Shown here: one piece after another, positions 10,880 to 23,238 of the stretch
Numbering within the stretch: the stretch's first letter is position 1
Layout: each line of letters begins with the position of its first letter
Source: Balaenoptera acutorostrata
Taxonomy: Eukaryota; Chordata; Mammalia; Artiodactyla; Balaenopteridae
Direction: 5' to 3'
Assembly: GCF_949987535.1 (NCBI RefSeq)
Contig: NC_080064.1
Coordinates: 132,336,708 to 132,400,707 of the forward strand
Length of the DNA: 64,000 bases
The notes under the pieces: generated by a model
Seen by the model: only the letters and a program-made list of their open reading frames with translations
Databases searched by the model: none
What the model was told of the DNA's origin: nothing
Position numbers and translations under genes: made by a program

Positions 10880-11220
10880 AAATGCAAGTTTTGTCAAGTT
10901 ACTCTACTGTTAAAATCTCTGTTACCCAGCTTTTTAGCATGATACACTGTTTCGCTCATGATCTGCCGTCTGCCTCTGTCCATTCTCCTCTCCTGCTGCT
11001 CCTCCCATTCACCGTGGTGTTTAGTCCTGCGGAACTACTTAGAGTTCCTAGAAAAAGCATCAAGGCCTTTCATGTCTCCATGGCTTAACACATATTCCTA
11101 TCTACCTGGAAAGCTCTTTGGGTTCCCTTTTGCCTGCCTAACTCGACTTACCTTTCAAGATACAGCTTTCATCTCTTCTTGGAAGCCTTCACTAAACTCA
11201 CAGGTAGAAGATATTCACTA
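10880..11220 (+). repeat. L2 LINE fragment
   Basis: The order 'cctggaaagctctttgggtt', then 'cctttcaagatacagctttc' and 'ttcttggaagccttcact' is that of the LINE2 3' region. It is diverged. Confidence 0.5.
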
Positions 11221-11900
11221 AATGTATGTTGAAAGACTGGAGATTCTTAGAGCTCTGTGGAACTGATGATGAGCTCTTTGAATACAGAAGAATTATCCAG
11301 AAAGGCAGTGTTGTGTGCACAAAAAGCCAAGGGCTCTTGAAGTTTTGTGGCTTTCTAAGTTTGCATTTGCAAAGTCTTCATTTTCAAAGTCTAAAAAGTC
11401 TAAATGTCTAGGACATAGGACATAGACTCCTCAATAAATGAGCTTTAAAAATAGTGCTTAAGCAAAGAGTTACATGTAGCAAAACATGCCCAAGAGATGG
11501 TCTCCATGCAAGGATCACAAGGACATTTGCTTTATTTAAAATGCTGCACTTTTTTGGCATAACATTTAAGACAGATTTTGAAAGACTTATAACTGAAAGC
11601 TGTTTTTCCAGAAGGTAATGTTTCTTCAGAATGACTTGTAGGTTCCCTGGTTTGGACCCATGGATGGGTGAATGGAGGAATACATTTGGCGTAGAAGGAA
11701 AATATGTATATTTGGACCTACCCTGCATATTTTCCATTAAGGTCTCCAGCTGCTTGAGCATTAAGGAGTTGTGCCAGTGAGGAGGACAGGACCTGGTAAC
11801 TGGTTGAAAGGAGCTAACAGAGCTTATGATAAGGCTTGCCATGGGAGAGGACAAACTCCCAGTTGTCCATAGAACAGGCAGGACTTGTGGAAACATAGTG
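11221..11900. other. Unassigned sequence with a 162-codon minus-strand open frame
   Basis: The longest open frame not explained by a mobile element is on the minus strand at 11408-11896. Its product has no domain, signal peptide, membrane segment or motif that I recognise, and its composition looks random. No promoter or splice context supports it. It may be chance or part of an unrecognised old repeat. Confidence 0.4.
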
Positions 11901-13219
11901 TTAAGTGGAGGCCCCTGAGCTTGGAAAAGGGACTTTTCTATTAGGCTGGAACCAAGAAAAGCACAAAGAGATCACAGCTAATATACATAATATACATGTA
12001 CAAACACCTCCATTTGGAATGGGGTACAACATTTATTGTTGAGTTGTCATTGTGTGGCTTGTTTATTCAGTATCTTCTCTTTAAAAAATGGTATATAAAT
12101 TGAATATTTGTAAATAGTGTTTTCTTAACACTTTGCATTACTATATTAGAGATGCTTTAATTTTCAGATTTTACTTGCCAAAAGTTTCTAATTCTTGCTT
12201 GAAAAATGTTTCTTAGCATGTAGCTTGGATTTTTAGAGTGAGAATCTTTGCGAGGCTAAATTGTTTTATAATGAAATTGATCATTCCTTAATTTCCCTTT
12301 TAAAACACAGATGTTTAAAATCTAGCAAGTTTTCTTAATTGGAGAGAAACATTTCCTTAATTTATAAGAAGTTAGTTATCATCTCTGCAAATAAAACCAT
12401 TTTAAATTTAGGTTTATTTATATCCTGTTTTTCCACAGAGGATTTGAGGTGGCTTCCTATATTCGTTTATTTCAACAAATATTTATAGAGATATTGGACA
12501 CATAAAATGAAACAATAAAGATTAGAAGTGAAGAAGCAGGACAAAAAAAAAGTAATTACGGTAAGACCAAAGAATGGAGAATAGAAAATTTTCAAACAAA
12601 AATTATCATAATAGTGGACTTGAACACATGTAAACAGCCTGGTAGTCAGGGGCAAAAGCGAAATATGATCACTTAGTTTTATTACCAGAAAGGAGGAAGA
12701 AACATTCATATTCACAGAGTTTCCTCTAGAGCTAAGGCAAGAGCAATTTCTCATATTTTGTAACAACCTGTAGTAGCTTCCTTCCTCTGTGATCTCATTC
12801 ATTATCAGGGTTCAGCTTGGCAGGTGACTTTGGAATCTTGAGCCTGGATCCCATTCCCTTATTGTGGATGCATGCTGAAATTTCAACTTAAATGCTCATA
12901 CTTTCACTAATAGATTCATCATCTTCCCAGATAGCTCATTTCTTATGTGTATTAATGGACTTCTCTTCTCTTAATCAATAAGCCTTACAACTTTCATATT
13001 TTCTTCAACTCTCCACTCCCCACACCAACTAAATGTGGGGTTTCTACTTCAGGGTGCCTTTGTACTCTCTCGGTGCTTTTCCACTTCTGTTGCTGTTGTC
13101 TCAGTTCCGAACTTATTTTCCTCTTGCTTGCTCTATTACAATAGCTTGTTTAATAGCCTCAGTTCTTCCAGTGTCAACCCCTGTCTATATCATCGTAAAT
13201 ACTCTTGCCAGAGTTCTCT
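11901..13219. other. Mostly unannotated sequence
   Basis: AT-rich unique sequence. A short antisense L2-like end ('atttcaacaaatatttatag') lies at about 12465-12490. A 111-codon minus-strand frame at 12467-12802 reads as hydrophobic low-complexity sequence and shows no family resemblance. Confidence 0.45.
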
Positions 13220-13600
13220 TAAAGCACAACTCTAATCATCATCAGCTCCTTTTTTCCAACATAATAAAATCCTAACTCCTTGGCATGACATTTAAAGCTT
13301 TCCATGATCTGGTCACCAACTACTTTCCAGTATAATCTTCCATTCCTCTCACACACTGTAGGTACCATTCTCTGGAGCATTCCTTGTGCAAATTTCTTTC
13401 CCTTGTGTCATTACGCATACTGTTTCCTCAATCTAGAGTGCTTTTGCTCTTCCTATTCCTCCCATTTTAATTCAATTTATAAAAGCTTTCCTGAGTCTTT
13501 GCCATAAACAAAGGATTGTGCTAGCTATTGTGGATTCAGAGATGAGAATGATTACCCTTTCCCTCACAGATCTCACAACTGTATTCAGAGGAATTAGTAA
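13220..13600 (+). repeat. L2 LINE fragment
   Basis: 'ctaactccttggcatgacat', 'tttccatgatctggtcacca' and 'agagtgcttttgctcttcc' are clear LINE2 3'-region landmarks in sense order. Confidence 0.7.
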
Positions 13601-13734
13601 ATTGAAGTTTACATACTGTTTCCTCTATGAAGCCTTTCTAATTTCCTAGCTTAAATTGATTTTACTTTCTTTCATGTTTTTTTAAAGACCTTACTTACAT
13701 TTTTTATTTTTCATTTTCATTTTCTTTTTAAATT

Positions 13735-13950
13735 TTTTCTACAGTTTTTAAAGATTATTTTCCATTTATAGTTATTACAAAATATTGGCTGTATTCCCTG
13801 TGTTGTATAATAGATCCTTGAACCTATCTTATACCCAATAGTTTGTTCCTCTCACTTCCCTACCCCTGTTGCCCGCCTCGCCCCCTCCTGCCCCTGCACT
13901 GGTAACCACTAATTCGTACCCTGTATCTCTCACTTATATATTTTAAATAG
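13735..13950 (-). mobile_element. L1 3'-end fragment
   Basis: 'ttatagttattacaaaatat', 'tattccctgtgttgtataat' and 'ctggtaaccactaattcgta' match the antisense L1 3'UTR also seen at 43335-44018. This is an older subfamily than the 23-32 kb copies. Confidence 0.75.
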
Positions 13951-14580
13951 GCCTTATGGATATTCCAATTATTATTTTATATGCCCCATTATAAGCTCCT
14001 ATGAATCACATTACCTGCATCCTTAGGTCCCTATGCATGCCATATTATAACTTTCACACAGTAAGTGTTCAGTAACTATTTTCAGGGCTGCATACATGGT
14101 CAATTGGCTGAGATGTTACATAGATCCTAAGAAGTAGGTATCATTGTCTGTCAAAACACTCACAGAATGTATTTTTGGGGTCTGGTTTGAAAAGTTGCTT
14201 TTAGGCCTTATCTTAAAAGCTTTGGTGCGTGTAAGTTCTAATAAAGGCCAAACATTTAAAAAGTTTTCCGCTATGTGTGTAACCACACATGGAGCGCAGC
14301 CTTTGAAGTCAGCAGGAAATCTACACAGCATGTGGAGAAGAGCCTGAAATGGTTTGGGCAGGGATAGGAGTCAGACTTTCAGGGCAGGCCTCCCCAAAGG
14401 ACAAGTGAGCTGAAGATCAGGCTTGGAACAGATTTGAAGCAAACTTGTATTCACATGAGAGGTGATGGCTTTTGAAATTTGATATAACTCTGATTAGTTT
14501 GCTGTGGAAATGGTTACTGGTTAAGTAATTGAAGAATACCCCTCTCCCTGCCCCTACCATGATTACTTTATTTCATTAAA
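13951..14580. other. Unannotated sequence
   Basis: No gene or repeat that I can support. Confidence 0.5.
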
Positions 14581-14597
14581 AAAACCCCTATATTTTA

Positions 14598-14761
14598 TTT
14601 TATTTTTTAAACATTTATTTTATTTTATTTTTTATTTTTAAATTTTTTTTGGCAGCACTGCACGGCATGCGAGATCTTAGTTTCCTGACCAGGGGTGGAA
14701 CCCGTGCCCCCTGCAGTGCAAGCAAGGAGTCCTAACCACTGGACCGCCAGGGAATTCCCCT
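14598..14761 (-). mobile_element. CHR-type SINE, short form
   Basis: Read on the minus strand it begins 'gggaattccctggcggtcc', followed by 'agtggttaggactcc' and 'ggcacgggttccaccc', then 'ctaagatctcgcatgcc'. This is the tRNA-Glu-like short subtype, distinct from the ~300 bp form. The flanks near 14585-14597 and 14767-14778 share 'cctatatttta', a target duplication partly blurred by A runs. Confidence 0.88.
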
Positions 14762-14779
14762 AAAAAACCTATATTTTAA

Positions 14780-16961
14780 TATGGCTGTTCATACTTTGAA
14801 CCTCAAATGTTTGGAATATAGAAGTCACATCTGTGCTAGGCTATAATAGGTCACATCCATGGTTCATCTAGTCCATGATTCTTCTGCTAATAGATACTCA
14901 AGTAATATGCCATGGAGAGACGCTGGGCACATGGTCTCACTTTCATATATTAATCTTAAACTAAGGTTAAATGCACCCAAGGTATTTTTCGTATACTTGT
15001 CGTATTATATTTTTTCTGCATTTCCTTTGAATTTACTTTTATTTAAACCTAACTTCTTCTTGAAATAATGTATACTTCATATTTATAATCCACTTTGGAA
15101 ATTATTAACAGGCCCCAAATTTACATGCTTGAGTGTTGAAGGGAATTCTTATCATCCCAGTATTTGGCATTTGTGGGTTCTACTTCAGTGGTACCTTTGA
15201 TCATATATCGCATGTTTATATATTTACCGTATTTTATCTATCAAAGATGCCACAATTTTAAGATACACCATTATTTTATATAAGCTAAGAAAGAAAAAAA
15301 AATCCACTGTCATTTAAATACATGCTTTCTTATGTTTTATAGTTATTGGAAAAGCTCTCAGACTTTAGAAATAGATTTTTATCATATGCCACTCTTATGT
15401 ATACATAAGTTGTAAGATGTTAATAAAACAAATTGGTTAATTATTCCCCAAACTTCTTCACATTGGGTCCAACTCATGAATTACTCTTCAGTGCATGACT
15501 GATGATTGTGTTTTTCCACCCAATATCATCCCCTATACTGTTAAAGAGTGTTAGTGGTGAAGCGTTTCTTTAAAAAGTACTTCTTGATTGAATAAGAACA
15601 GTGTTATTTCCTAAGAGACAGGATCTTTTAGAGCTGATCAGTTTTAGAATTCTTTGGTTCACGACCTGGGACCCACCCTCCATGGTGAGAGTGTCAAGTG
15701 GTATCCTGAGCACAGCTCGTGGCATGCCAGGCATCCATCTTCTCTCTGGTCTGCCCAGGCCAAGGGGCAGAAACTGAAACGCCCTGAAGAACTTGGTGCC
15801 AAGCCAAGTGATTTTTCCTGTTTTCAACCCTGACACTGTAGTCTGCGCATTGCGTGAATGAGTGGAAAATTTTGAGCAAAAAATGGCTTCTTGCCAGATC
15901 TATTTGAAATACTCAAATCCACCTATTTAATGGCATCTTCATAGACATGCATAATTGAGTTAGAGATGTCACAACTTAGGCAATTCTTCAGGCAGAAAGA
16001 AAGGAGAATTAGCTCTCTTCTGGAGAATTAGCTCTCTTCTAAGTCAGTGCTTCTTGGCAACTCTGGCTTGCTTTATGAAGCAAGGAGTAGTCCCTGTCTA
16101 TTGAAAAACGTAATTTTTTGTTTTCTCTCTTTCATTGATAGAGCAATTGCCATATGAGAAGAAACAAAAGAAGCTTCTTGGTGTCCTTTATATAATTTAT
16201 CAGACTACAGTTGCAGGGGCTAATTATTCTTGCACGTGCTTTTTTTAAGGATGTGTATTTGAACATCATATGTTTGGTCTTTTGGAGAAAACCATTTTGT
16301 GAATGAATGCTTTTGGGCACAAGCTATTGCTTTCCCCTCTGAATTAAGGTATGTGAAAACACCTGGCACATAGCCCAAGTGCTATTTCCTTTGCACTCCC
16401 CCATCTGGTACTATCCTCCACATGCCCAAGGAACTGTCATCTGCTTACTCACTGCTTGGCCACGTAGGATCTTAGCAGAGTTCAAGTTTCCCAAGATCTA
16501 CAGTGTGTGATTTTCACTCTTGCCCGAGTTTGTTTCTTCAGAGGCATTTCCTCATAAGGGAAGCAGGTAGTTATATCTGTCATATGTAGTTAACTGTTGA
16601 ATTCTGCTGCTTCATTCTAGAATTCCTCTTCTCTAGTTTATACTAACCACGTTTCTCCTGTACCCATATCCACAAAGAAACTTAAGCTCCTGACCTGAAA
16701 TTTTCTGGTCATTTATTTTGTCTTTTTCCATTTACTCAATTATAAATGGATTCATGTCATGACTGATAATTGTTAGTTCTCACTGAGATATGATGCTGGG
16801 TTATTATCACTGAAATATTTTACTGCTGTACCTTATTTTTATTGTTTGAGAAATTAAAACTAATACTTATAGGTGATAAATGTTTCATGCTACCTCAAGA
16901 CAGAAATCAACTTATTACCAATTACTTTCAGTTTAATTTAACCTTCAGCTTGTTGAAGGTG
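14780..16961. other. Unannotated sequence with one short tandem duplication
   Basis: Over 2 kb of apparently unique sequence without recognisable exons. A perfect 19-bp tandem duplication (ggagaattagctctcttct) occupies 16003-16021 and 16022-16040. Confidence 0.5.
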
Positions 16962-16977
16962 GGAACTGGTAACTTTT

Positions 16978-17286
16978 TTTTTTTTTTTTAATATTTTATT
17001 TATTTATTTATTTATTTATTTATGGCTGTGTTGGGTCTTCGTTTCTGTGTGAGGGCTTTCTCCAGTTGCGTCAAGTGGGGGCCATCCTTCATCGCGGTGC
17101 GCGGGCCTCTCACTATCGCGGCCTCTCTTGTTGCGGAGCACAGGCTCCAGACGCGCAGGCTCAGCAATTGTGGCTCACGGGCCCAGTCGCTCCGCGGCAT
17201 GTGGGATCTTCCCAGACCAGGGCGCGAACCCGTGTCCCCTGCATTGGCAGGCAGATTCTCAACCACTGCGCCACCAGGGAAGCCCT
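16978..17286 (-). mobile_element. CHR-type SINE, long young form
   Basis: The head is at the right end, the body has the 'cgcgatagtgagaggcccgc' segment, and the (AAAT)n tail appears as 'atttatttattt' at the left. A perfect 16-bp target duplication (ggaactggtaactttt) lies at 16962-16977 and 17287-17302. Confidence 0.95.
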
Positions 17287-17319
17287 GGAACTGGTAACTT
17301 TTACATGGACTCCAGTTAA

Positions 17320-17525
17320 TTTTTTTTAATTGAAATATAGTTGATTTACAATGTTGTGTTAGTTTCTGATGTATAGCAAAGTGATTGTTATACATGTGTA
17401 TATGTATTCTTTTTCATATTCTTTTCCATTATGGTTTATTACAGGATATTACAGTTCCCTGTGCTATATAGTAGGACCTTGTTGTTTATCTATTTTATAT
17501 ATAGGAGTTTTTATCTGCTAATTCA
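17320..17525 (-). mobile_element. L1 3'-end fragment
   Basis: 'aattgaaatatagttgattt', 'gtatagcaaagtgattgtta' and 'gctatatagtaggaccttgt' are the antisense L1 3'UTR. It starts just downstream of a SINE insertion but does not share its target duplication. Confidence 0.8.
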
Positions 17526-18814
17526 AGTTAATTTTTTAATATGGGAAGTTCTGACATGTCCTATAATTTTAGTTACAGCAGCTCATATCTGATATTCAGC
17601 TTCCTTCACTAATCATTTGGATCATAAAGCCGTAATTAGGCACCATTGGTGGGAGCTACTGGAAGTGCAGATGTAGTGCCTAGGAAGATATAAATATGCA
17701 TTGAAGAGCTAACCTTGCAGTCAGGGTTCTGATGGCTTGCTTTAGGACCTATTTCAATACTTTTACATTTGCTATTGTTTTCCGTTATTATGAAAATATT
17801 AAATAATAATATCTGTTTGAAATGAATTGCCCCTTGTATTCCTTACTGGTTTAAAGTAAAATTGGTGACACATACAATTTTTATGGACTCTTACTATATC
17901 CTCATTATTAAGAAGACATGACTGAAAATAAATATTAAGTGAGACCAGTTGAAAAATAATGTGTTTATATTTTCATTGTGAACTAGCTGATGATCAGGGA
18001 GTTTTTTACTCATTTGGGACTTGTAAACTTTTGAAGTCTCTCATGCATTGTTCACTGTTCTGCAGAAGGTTGGTGCTAGTTGCCTGAAATGAGAAGTGAA
18101 GAATTGATCTTCAGCAAAATGATTTCTGTTGAACACTTGCTATATGCCAATTATTTTGCAGAACAGAATATGCATCAAAAAGAGATATAGAATGGTAGCT
18201 GCACTCAAAATTATACGCTAAAAGTCAAAAGTTTGCACCGGATATTGTCATAAGTAGTGGGGCAGAGAGGGCTATTTGGGGTGGAGGGAGGTCAGGGAAG
18301 AACCAGTGCCCATTGTTTAGAAATGGAGTGATACAGTACACAATCATATATGTGCTCACCACTTTGTGCTCAATGCCTAGAGTCACAAGAACAGACAGAT
18401 ACATTGCTGTTAGGGATCTGATTTTACCAAATGCTGAACAAGTTTTCATAAATTTCCAAAAAACAAAGTATAATACCATCTTCTCTCAATTTACATGCTA
18501 GTTTTATTCTGAGAAAATTCCATGCGTTACCTAAATTCTTGTTTATATGTAAAGCAGAATTAGGCTTCAGCTCAGATAACTTCACCTACATGGATGTGTA
18601 GCAAAAGATTAGAAAATTATGCAGGATGCCGGGTAGTTGTTCAGTGTACAGAACTCTCCCCAAAATTCAGGATGGTTAACATTCCTGGTTCTGCAGTCAC
18701 TGTGAAACATCTTCATGAATTCCCAAATTGCACTCCCTTGACAACCAGTGCCCTAGCGTAATATCAGTGACTACGTAACTTATATGTCCTAATTTCCCTT
18801 TTTTGTTTAAATAT
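17526..18814. other. Mostly unannotated sequence
   Basis: No recognisable gene. A weak antisense L2-like stretch ('gaacacttgctatatgccaa') lies at about 18131-18190. Confidence 0.45.
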
Positions 18815-18828
18815 TTGGTTGTTGTTTT

Positions 18829-20040
18829 CATTTCAGTTATTGTATTGGTCATCTCTGTTTGTTTGTTCTTTAATTCTTCTAGGTCTTTGTTAATCATTTC
18901 TTGCATCTTCTCAATCTTTGCCTCCATTCTTATTCCGAGGTCCTGGATCATCTTCACTATCATTATTCTGAATTCTTTTTCTGGAAGGTTGCCTATCTCC
19001 ACTTCATTTAGTTGTTTTTCTGGGGTTTTTTCTTGTTCCTTCATCTGGTACATAGCCCTCTGCCTTTTCATCTTCTCTGTCTTTCTGTAACTGTGGTTTT
19101 TGGTCCACAGGCTGCAGGATTGTAGTTTTTCTTGCTTCTGTTGTCTGCCCTCTGGTGGTTGAGGCTATCTAAGAGGCTTGATGGGAGGCTCTGGTGGTGG
19201 GTAGAGATGACTGTTGCTGTGGCGGTCAGAGCTCAGTAAAACCTTAATCCACTTGACTGTTGATGGGTGGGGCTGGGTTCCCTCCCTGTTGCTGTGGCGA
19301 TCAGAGCCCAGTAAAACCTTAATCCACTTGACTGTTGATGGGTGGGGCTGGGTTCCCTCCCTGTTGGTTGTTTTGCCTGAGGCAACCCAACACTGGAGCC
19401 TACCCGTGCTCTTTGGTGGGGTTAATGGCAGACTCTGGGAGGGCTCACGCCAAGGAGAACTTCCCAGGACCTCTGCTGCCAGTGTCCTTATCCCCACGGT
19501 GAAACAGAGCCACCACTCGCCTCTGCAGGAGACCCCCCAACACCAGCAAGTACGTCTGGTTCAGTCTCCCCCAGGGTCACTGCTCCTTCCCCTGGGTCCC
19601 GATGCACACATTACTTTGTGTGTGCCCTCCAAGAGTGGGGTCTCTGTTTCCCCCAGTCCTGTCACAGTCCTGCAATCAATTCCCACTAGACTTCAAAGTC
19701 TGATTCTCTAGGAATTCCTCCTCCCGTTGCAGGACCCCCAGGTTGGGAAGCCTGACGTGGGGCTCAGAACCTTCACTCCAGTGGGTGGACTTCTGTGGTA
19801 TAAGTGTTCGCCAGTCTGTGAGTCACCCACCCAGCAGTTATGGGATTTGATTTTACTCTGATTGCGCCCCTCCTACCGTCTCACTGTGGCTTCTCCTCTG
19901 TCCTTGGACGTGGGGTGTCCTCCTTGGTGAAGTCCAGGGTCTTCCTGTCAATGATTGTCCAGCAGCCAGTTGTGATTCTGGTGCTCTCGCAAGAGGGAGT
20001 GAGAGCACGTCCTTCTACTCCGCCATCTTGGTTAATCCTC
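18829..20040 (-). mobile_element. L1 fragment retaining only the 5' end (5'UTR plus start of ORF1)
   Basis: On the minus strand it runs from the L1 5' terminus ('caagatggcggagtagaagg' near 20030) through about 950 bp of 5'UTR into ORF1, whose start codon is at 19071. About 80 ORF1 residues follow, rich in K, E, M and Q as in the N-terminal coiled coil. The sequence then stops matching L1 at about 18829, giving a chimeric frame to 18697. The rest of ORF1, all of ORF2, the 3'UTR and the poly-A tail are missing, the reverse of usual 5' truncation. Near-identical 14-bp flanks (ttggttgttgtttt at 18815-18828, and from 20041 with one extra GTT) may be a target duplication, but they are low complexity. 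Confidence 0.85.
19211..19360 (-). repeat. 75-bp tandem duplication in an L1 5'UTR
   Basis: Two units of exactly 75 bp (19211-19285 and 19286-19360) differ by only two substitutions (ggcggtcagagctcag versus ggcgatcagagcccag). A partial third start, 'ctgttg', follows at 19361. The unit lies inside the L1 regulatory 5'UTR. Confidence 0.93.
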
Positions 20041-20057
20041 TTGGTTGTTGTTGTTTT

Positions 20058-20600
20058 GCTTGTTTTTATCTGCTGAAGAGAACGTTTAAACTGTAATCCT
20101 CTAGTAAGTCAGAGGTCATGTATTAATTAAATGTTTTCTCCAGAAAGATAGATTCTGTGGATTTTAGAAGTAGTAAATTCTTTATTCCATTGAATTTAGC
20201 CAACATTTGCTAAGCTAGGTACCATACAAGTCTGGGCTATGGTTTCTGCTCTCACATGGCTGGCTAACAGCCCATCAGGAAAGTCAGTGTGACAAGGAGT
20301 GTGTGGAGAATTTGAGAAATGATAAAGCCTTGTAGAGGATTGAGGGAAGGTCAGGGGAAATGACAGAGACTGTCACATTTGAGTTAGGTCTTAAGGAATA
20401 AGTGTAGTTTTAATAGGATTTTAGGAGTGTACTACTTTGTAACAGAGTTGAATTTGACATGACCTTTCAAGTCATATTACTTATACAGACTTTGCAATGA
20501 ATTACCAAATGCCAAGTATTTCTTGAGGTGATAAAGTATCCCCCAGTTTCTACTTTTTTTTTTTTGCAGTTAACTTTTTTATTGTTTGTCTTTACATCTT
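20058..20600 (-). repeat. Antisense L2 fragment in otherwise unique sequence
   Basis: At about 20185-20410 'ccaacatttgctaagctagg' and 'tgacatttgagt'-like segments ('gtcacatttgagttaggtc') fit antisense LINE2. The remainder is unassigned. Confidence 0.45.
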
Positions 20601-20705
20601 TGTATCTTGATTTTCCCAGCTGGTTTTTGAGGATAGAAACTATGCCTTATACTTCACTGGATCTCCCATAGTGCTGAGCACTGAGTAGCCACTCAGTGAA
20701 TATTG
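20600..20705 (+). repeat. L2 LINE 3'-end fragment
   Basis: 'gaggatagaaactatgcctt', 'tagtgctgagcactgagtag' and 'ccactcagtgaatattgg' follow the LINE2 3' terminus in sense orientation. Confidence 0.6.
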
Positions 20706-21414
20706 GAACTTAGATATTGTCAAAATAATTTATGTAGGAATGAAGGGATTATTCTTAGTTGGGAAATTTTTCGGTTTATTTTCCTATTAGCATTTCCTAG
20801 GAAAAGTGAAGTCAAGATGTTAATAATTGGGACAGTAGGAGGACAGCCTAGCCTCCACCAATCTTGGCATGCTGAGCAGACCCCAGTTGTACTCTGTCTC
20901 AGTTTGTAGAACCATGTTGTTTTTATCCTAGTCTCTTTCTTCAGATCAGAGAAAATTTGGAAAACTAATATCTGCTCCGGAATTTTATAGAAATTGCCAC
21001 TCAGGAGGTCTCTTTATGAATATTCATGTCTCATTCAGGTCTAATTTGGACAAGATGTTCTTTCTCACTTTGGAGTCAGTTGACGAGTAAGAATTATAGA
21101 TATATTTTTTAATAGTTTAGATAAATTTGATAATATTTGTAAAGCATGTTATAAACTGGAAAGTATTACAGAAATTCTGCTGCTGCTGTTATAAAGATTG
21201 AGGGAGGAATATAATCATAGCAAGAAGGAGCAGGATAGTTCTATAATTACTTTTAGGGTCTGAGTCTTGTGTTTGCCATAATTTGTGAAGACACTTGATA
21301 AGCTTTGTTGACTCACGTTTTATTGTTGTACTTATTGGATGTATTTGGATATTTAAAGATATAATGGTGTAGTCCTTTAAGGAATCAAGTTGAATCATAC
21401 TTCAAGATGAAAAG
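20706..21414. other. Unannotated sequence
   Basis: No gene or repeat that I can support. Confidence 0.5.
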
Positions 21415-21600
21415 ATCTTGAATGAGCTTCACTTGCTGTGAAGTTACTTAATCTCTGTAGGTGAAACATTTCTCATCAGTAAAATGGTATGTATTTCCCC
21501 AGCCTGTTATGAGTTTCTTTAATGGGTATGAAGGGCACAGCTTGGTGCCTGGCCTGTGATAGGTTCTCCATTTCCATAAATGTTTGCTATAGAATATTAC
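21415..21600 (+). repeat. MIR SINE fragment
   Basis: 'gaagttacttaatctctgta', 'tctcatcagtaaaatggtat' and 'ggtgcctggcctgtgatagg' follow the MIR core and 3' end in order. Confidence 0.65.
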
Positions 21601-21619
21601 TATTATTAAAAAGTTATTT

Positions 21620-21960
21620 AAAATCCCAAATTCAACAGATATTTGTTGAACACCCACTATGTGTCAGGCAGTATTTTAAGAACTAGAGAACAAAGCCAGT
21701 GGAGGAATCAAAGATTACTGTTCTCTAGGAACTCACATTCTAACTGCAGAGATGGATAAGCAACTGGCATAATAAATAAGTAAATTATATGGTATGTTAT
21801 GGGATGGTTAGGACTATGGACCTAAGTAAAGGTAAAGCATGGTACAGGGGATCAGTACTGTTCAGGGGGAAGAGACGAAGACTTGGAGATGACAGCATTA
21901 ATTGTGTCTCCAGAGTCGAGAATTGGTATTGCAAATAACAAAATAACTTATTTAAGTTGG
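21620..21960 (-). repeat. L2 LINE fragment, antisense
   Basis: 'acagatatttgttgaacacc', 'cactatgtgtcaggcagtat' and 'ggaactcacattctaactgc' are the antisense LINE2 3' region. It directly follows the MIR fragment. Confidence 0.65.
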
Positions 21961-23238
21961 GAGAGATCGGTCCCAAGCAAAGAATAGGTAGTTTTGGGAG
22001 TGAGAAGCCGACATCTCTTGAAGAAGTGTTCAGCCCCTTTGTTCTAAAGAACAGCTGTTACTCTCTAGAAGCTGTGGAAATGCCTGATGTTCTTAACTGT
22101 TAGGCTTAAAACCTGTGAAAAGTTACATACTTTTTCTTTTCCTTTCTCCAGAAAGTAAAAAAAAAAAAAAAAATTCTTTTATCTTTTCCTTCAATGACAA
22201 TAAAATAAGCATTCCTAATAGTATTATTAAATCTTTCCTTTAGGAGCTGTTTCCTTTACTTCCTAAAGGATTATGCTCTAATCCAAACCAGAGGCACGTT
22301 TATGTTAAACCTGTCCTTATACGACATTATTACTGTGTTTTCAAACGTAAGAATGTTTCTGTTTTTCTCCTGAATGTCACTTGACTACAGGAAAGAAATG
22401 TGAGAAGGCCTCTTACCACAGCTAAAGTAGCTATTAAAGTACATTATTTAGTACTTTATGGTAGGCAGTTCTTTTTCTGGAACTCATTTGAAAACTTAAT
22501 GTAATGTGAACTCAGTTTTTTCAATTCCTAATCAGATGTCAGTTTTTCTATTATATTTTAAAATTATATGTCACATATATGCAAACATATGTATTTTTCA
22601 TATATCTAGATATGCAGGTATAAACTTAGATGCCATAAATATATGTGTATATATCGTGTATAGATATGTATATATACACATAAGCATATTTTAGTAATTA
22701 AGTTAATTTGATCAATCTCTTAATTGTTTGAAAGAATTGGGGAAACCATCAGTTTTTATAATTAAAAGTTCCTTAAAATTAAATTAATTGTGGAATTTGT
22801 ACAAGTCAAAATAATTTAATGTTTCAGTGGTGTCTGTGATAGTTCTTACGTTTCGATGTTGCAATGAGAAGGTATACAGTGGTATAATAGATAATATAGG
22901 ATTTTCAAAAATAATTTAAGAACTCCATGCTTTTAGCATCAAAATATGCTACTCAAATAGTTCATTACTTGTCAAATGCACATATATAATTAGTGAGCCT
23001 GGATGACTTGCTACTCTTGCATTTATTCAGCAATTTCTAGAGTTCATGATTGCTTTTTCTAAATTGTATGTACTAAAGCTACTAAAAAAAACAGTGTTAT
23101 TCCATTGGAATAAGCATGCACTTGTACCTTTTCCTGCTTGGCTGAAGGACTAACAGTGTCTCTTTTTGAAGACAAGTTGGAACATAGGATGTAAAAATGA
23201 CTCTTGTGTAAGTTATGGCTGGACTCTGAAGGAGTAAA
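21961..23238. other. Unannotated sequence
   Basis: AT-rich unique sequence with dinucleotide-like 'atatgtgtatatat' runs near 22560-22690. No gene is visible. Confidence 0.5.

Noticed and set aside
19211..19360. CRISPR-like direct repeats
   Set aside because: These are adjacent 75-bp tandem units without spacers in mammalian L1 DNA. No CRISPR array is plausible.
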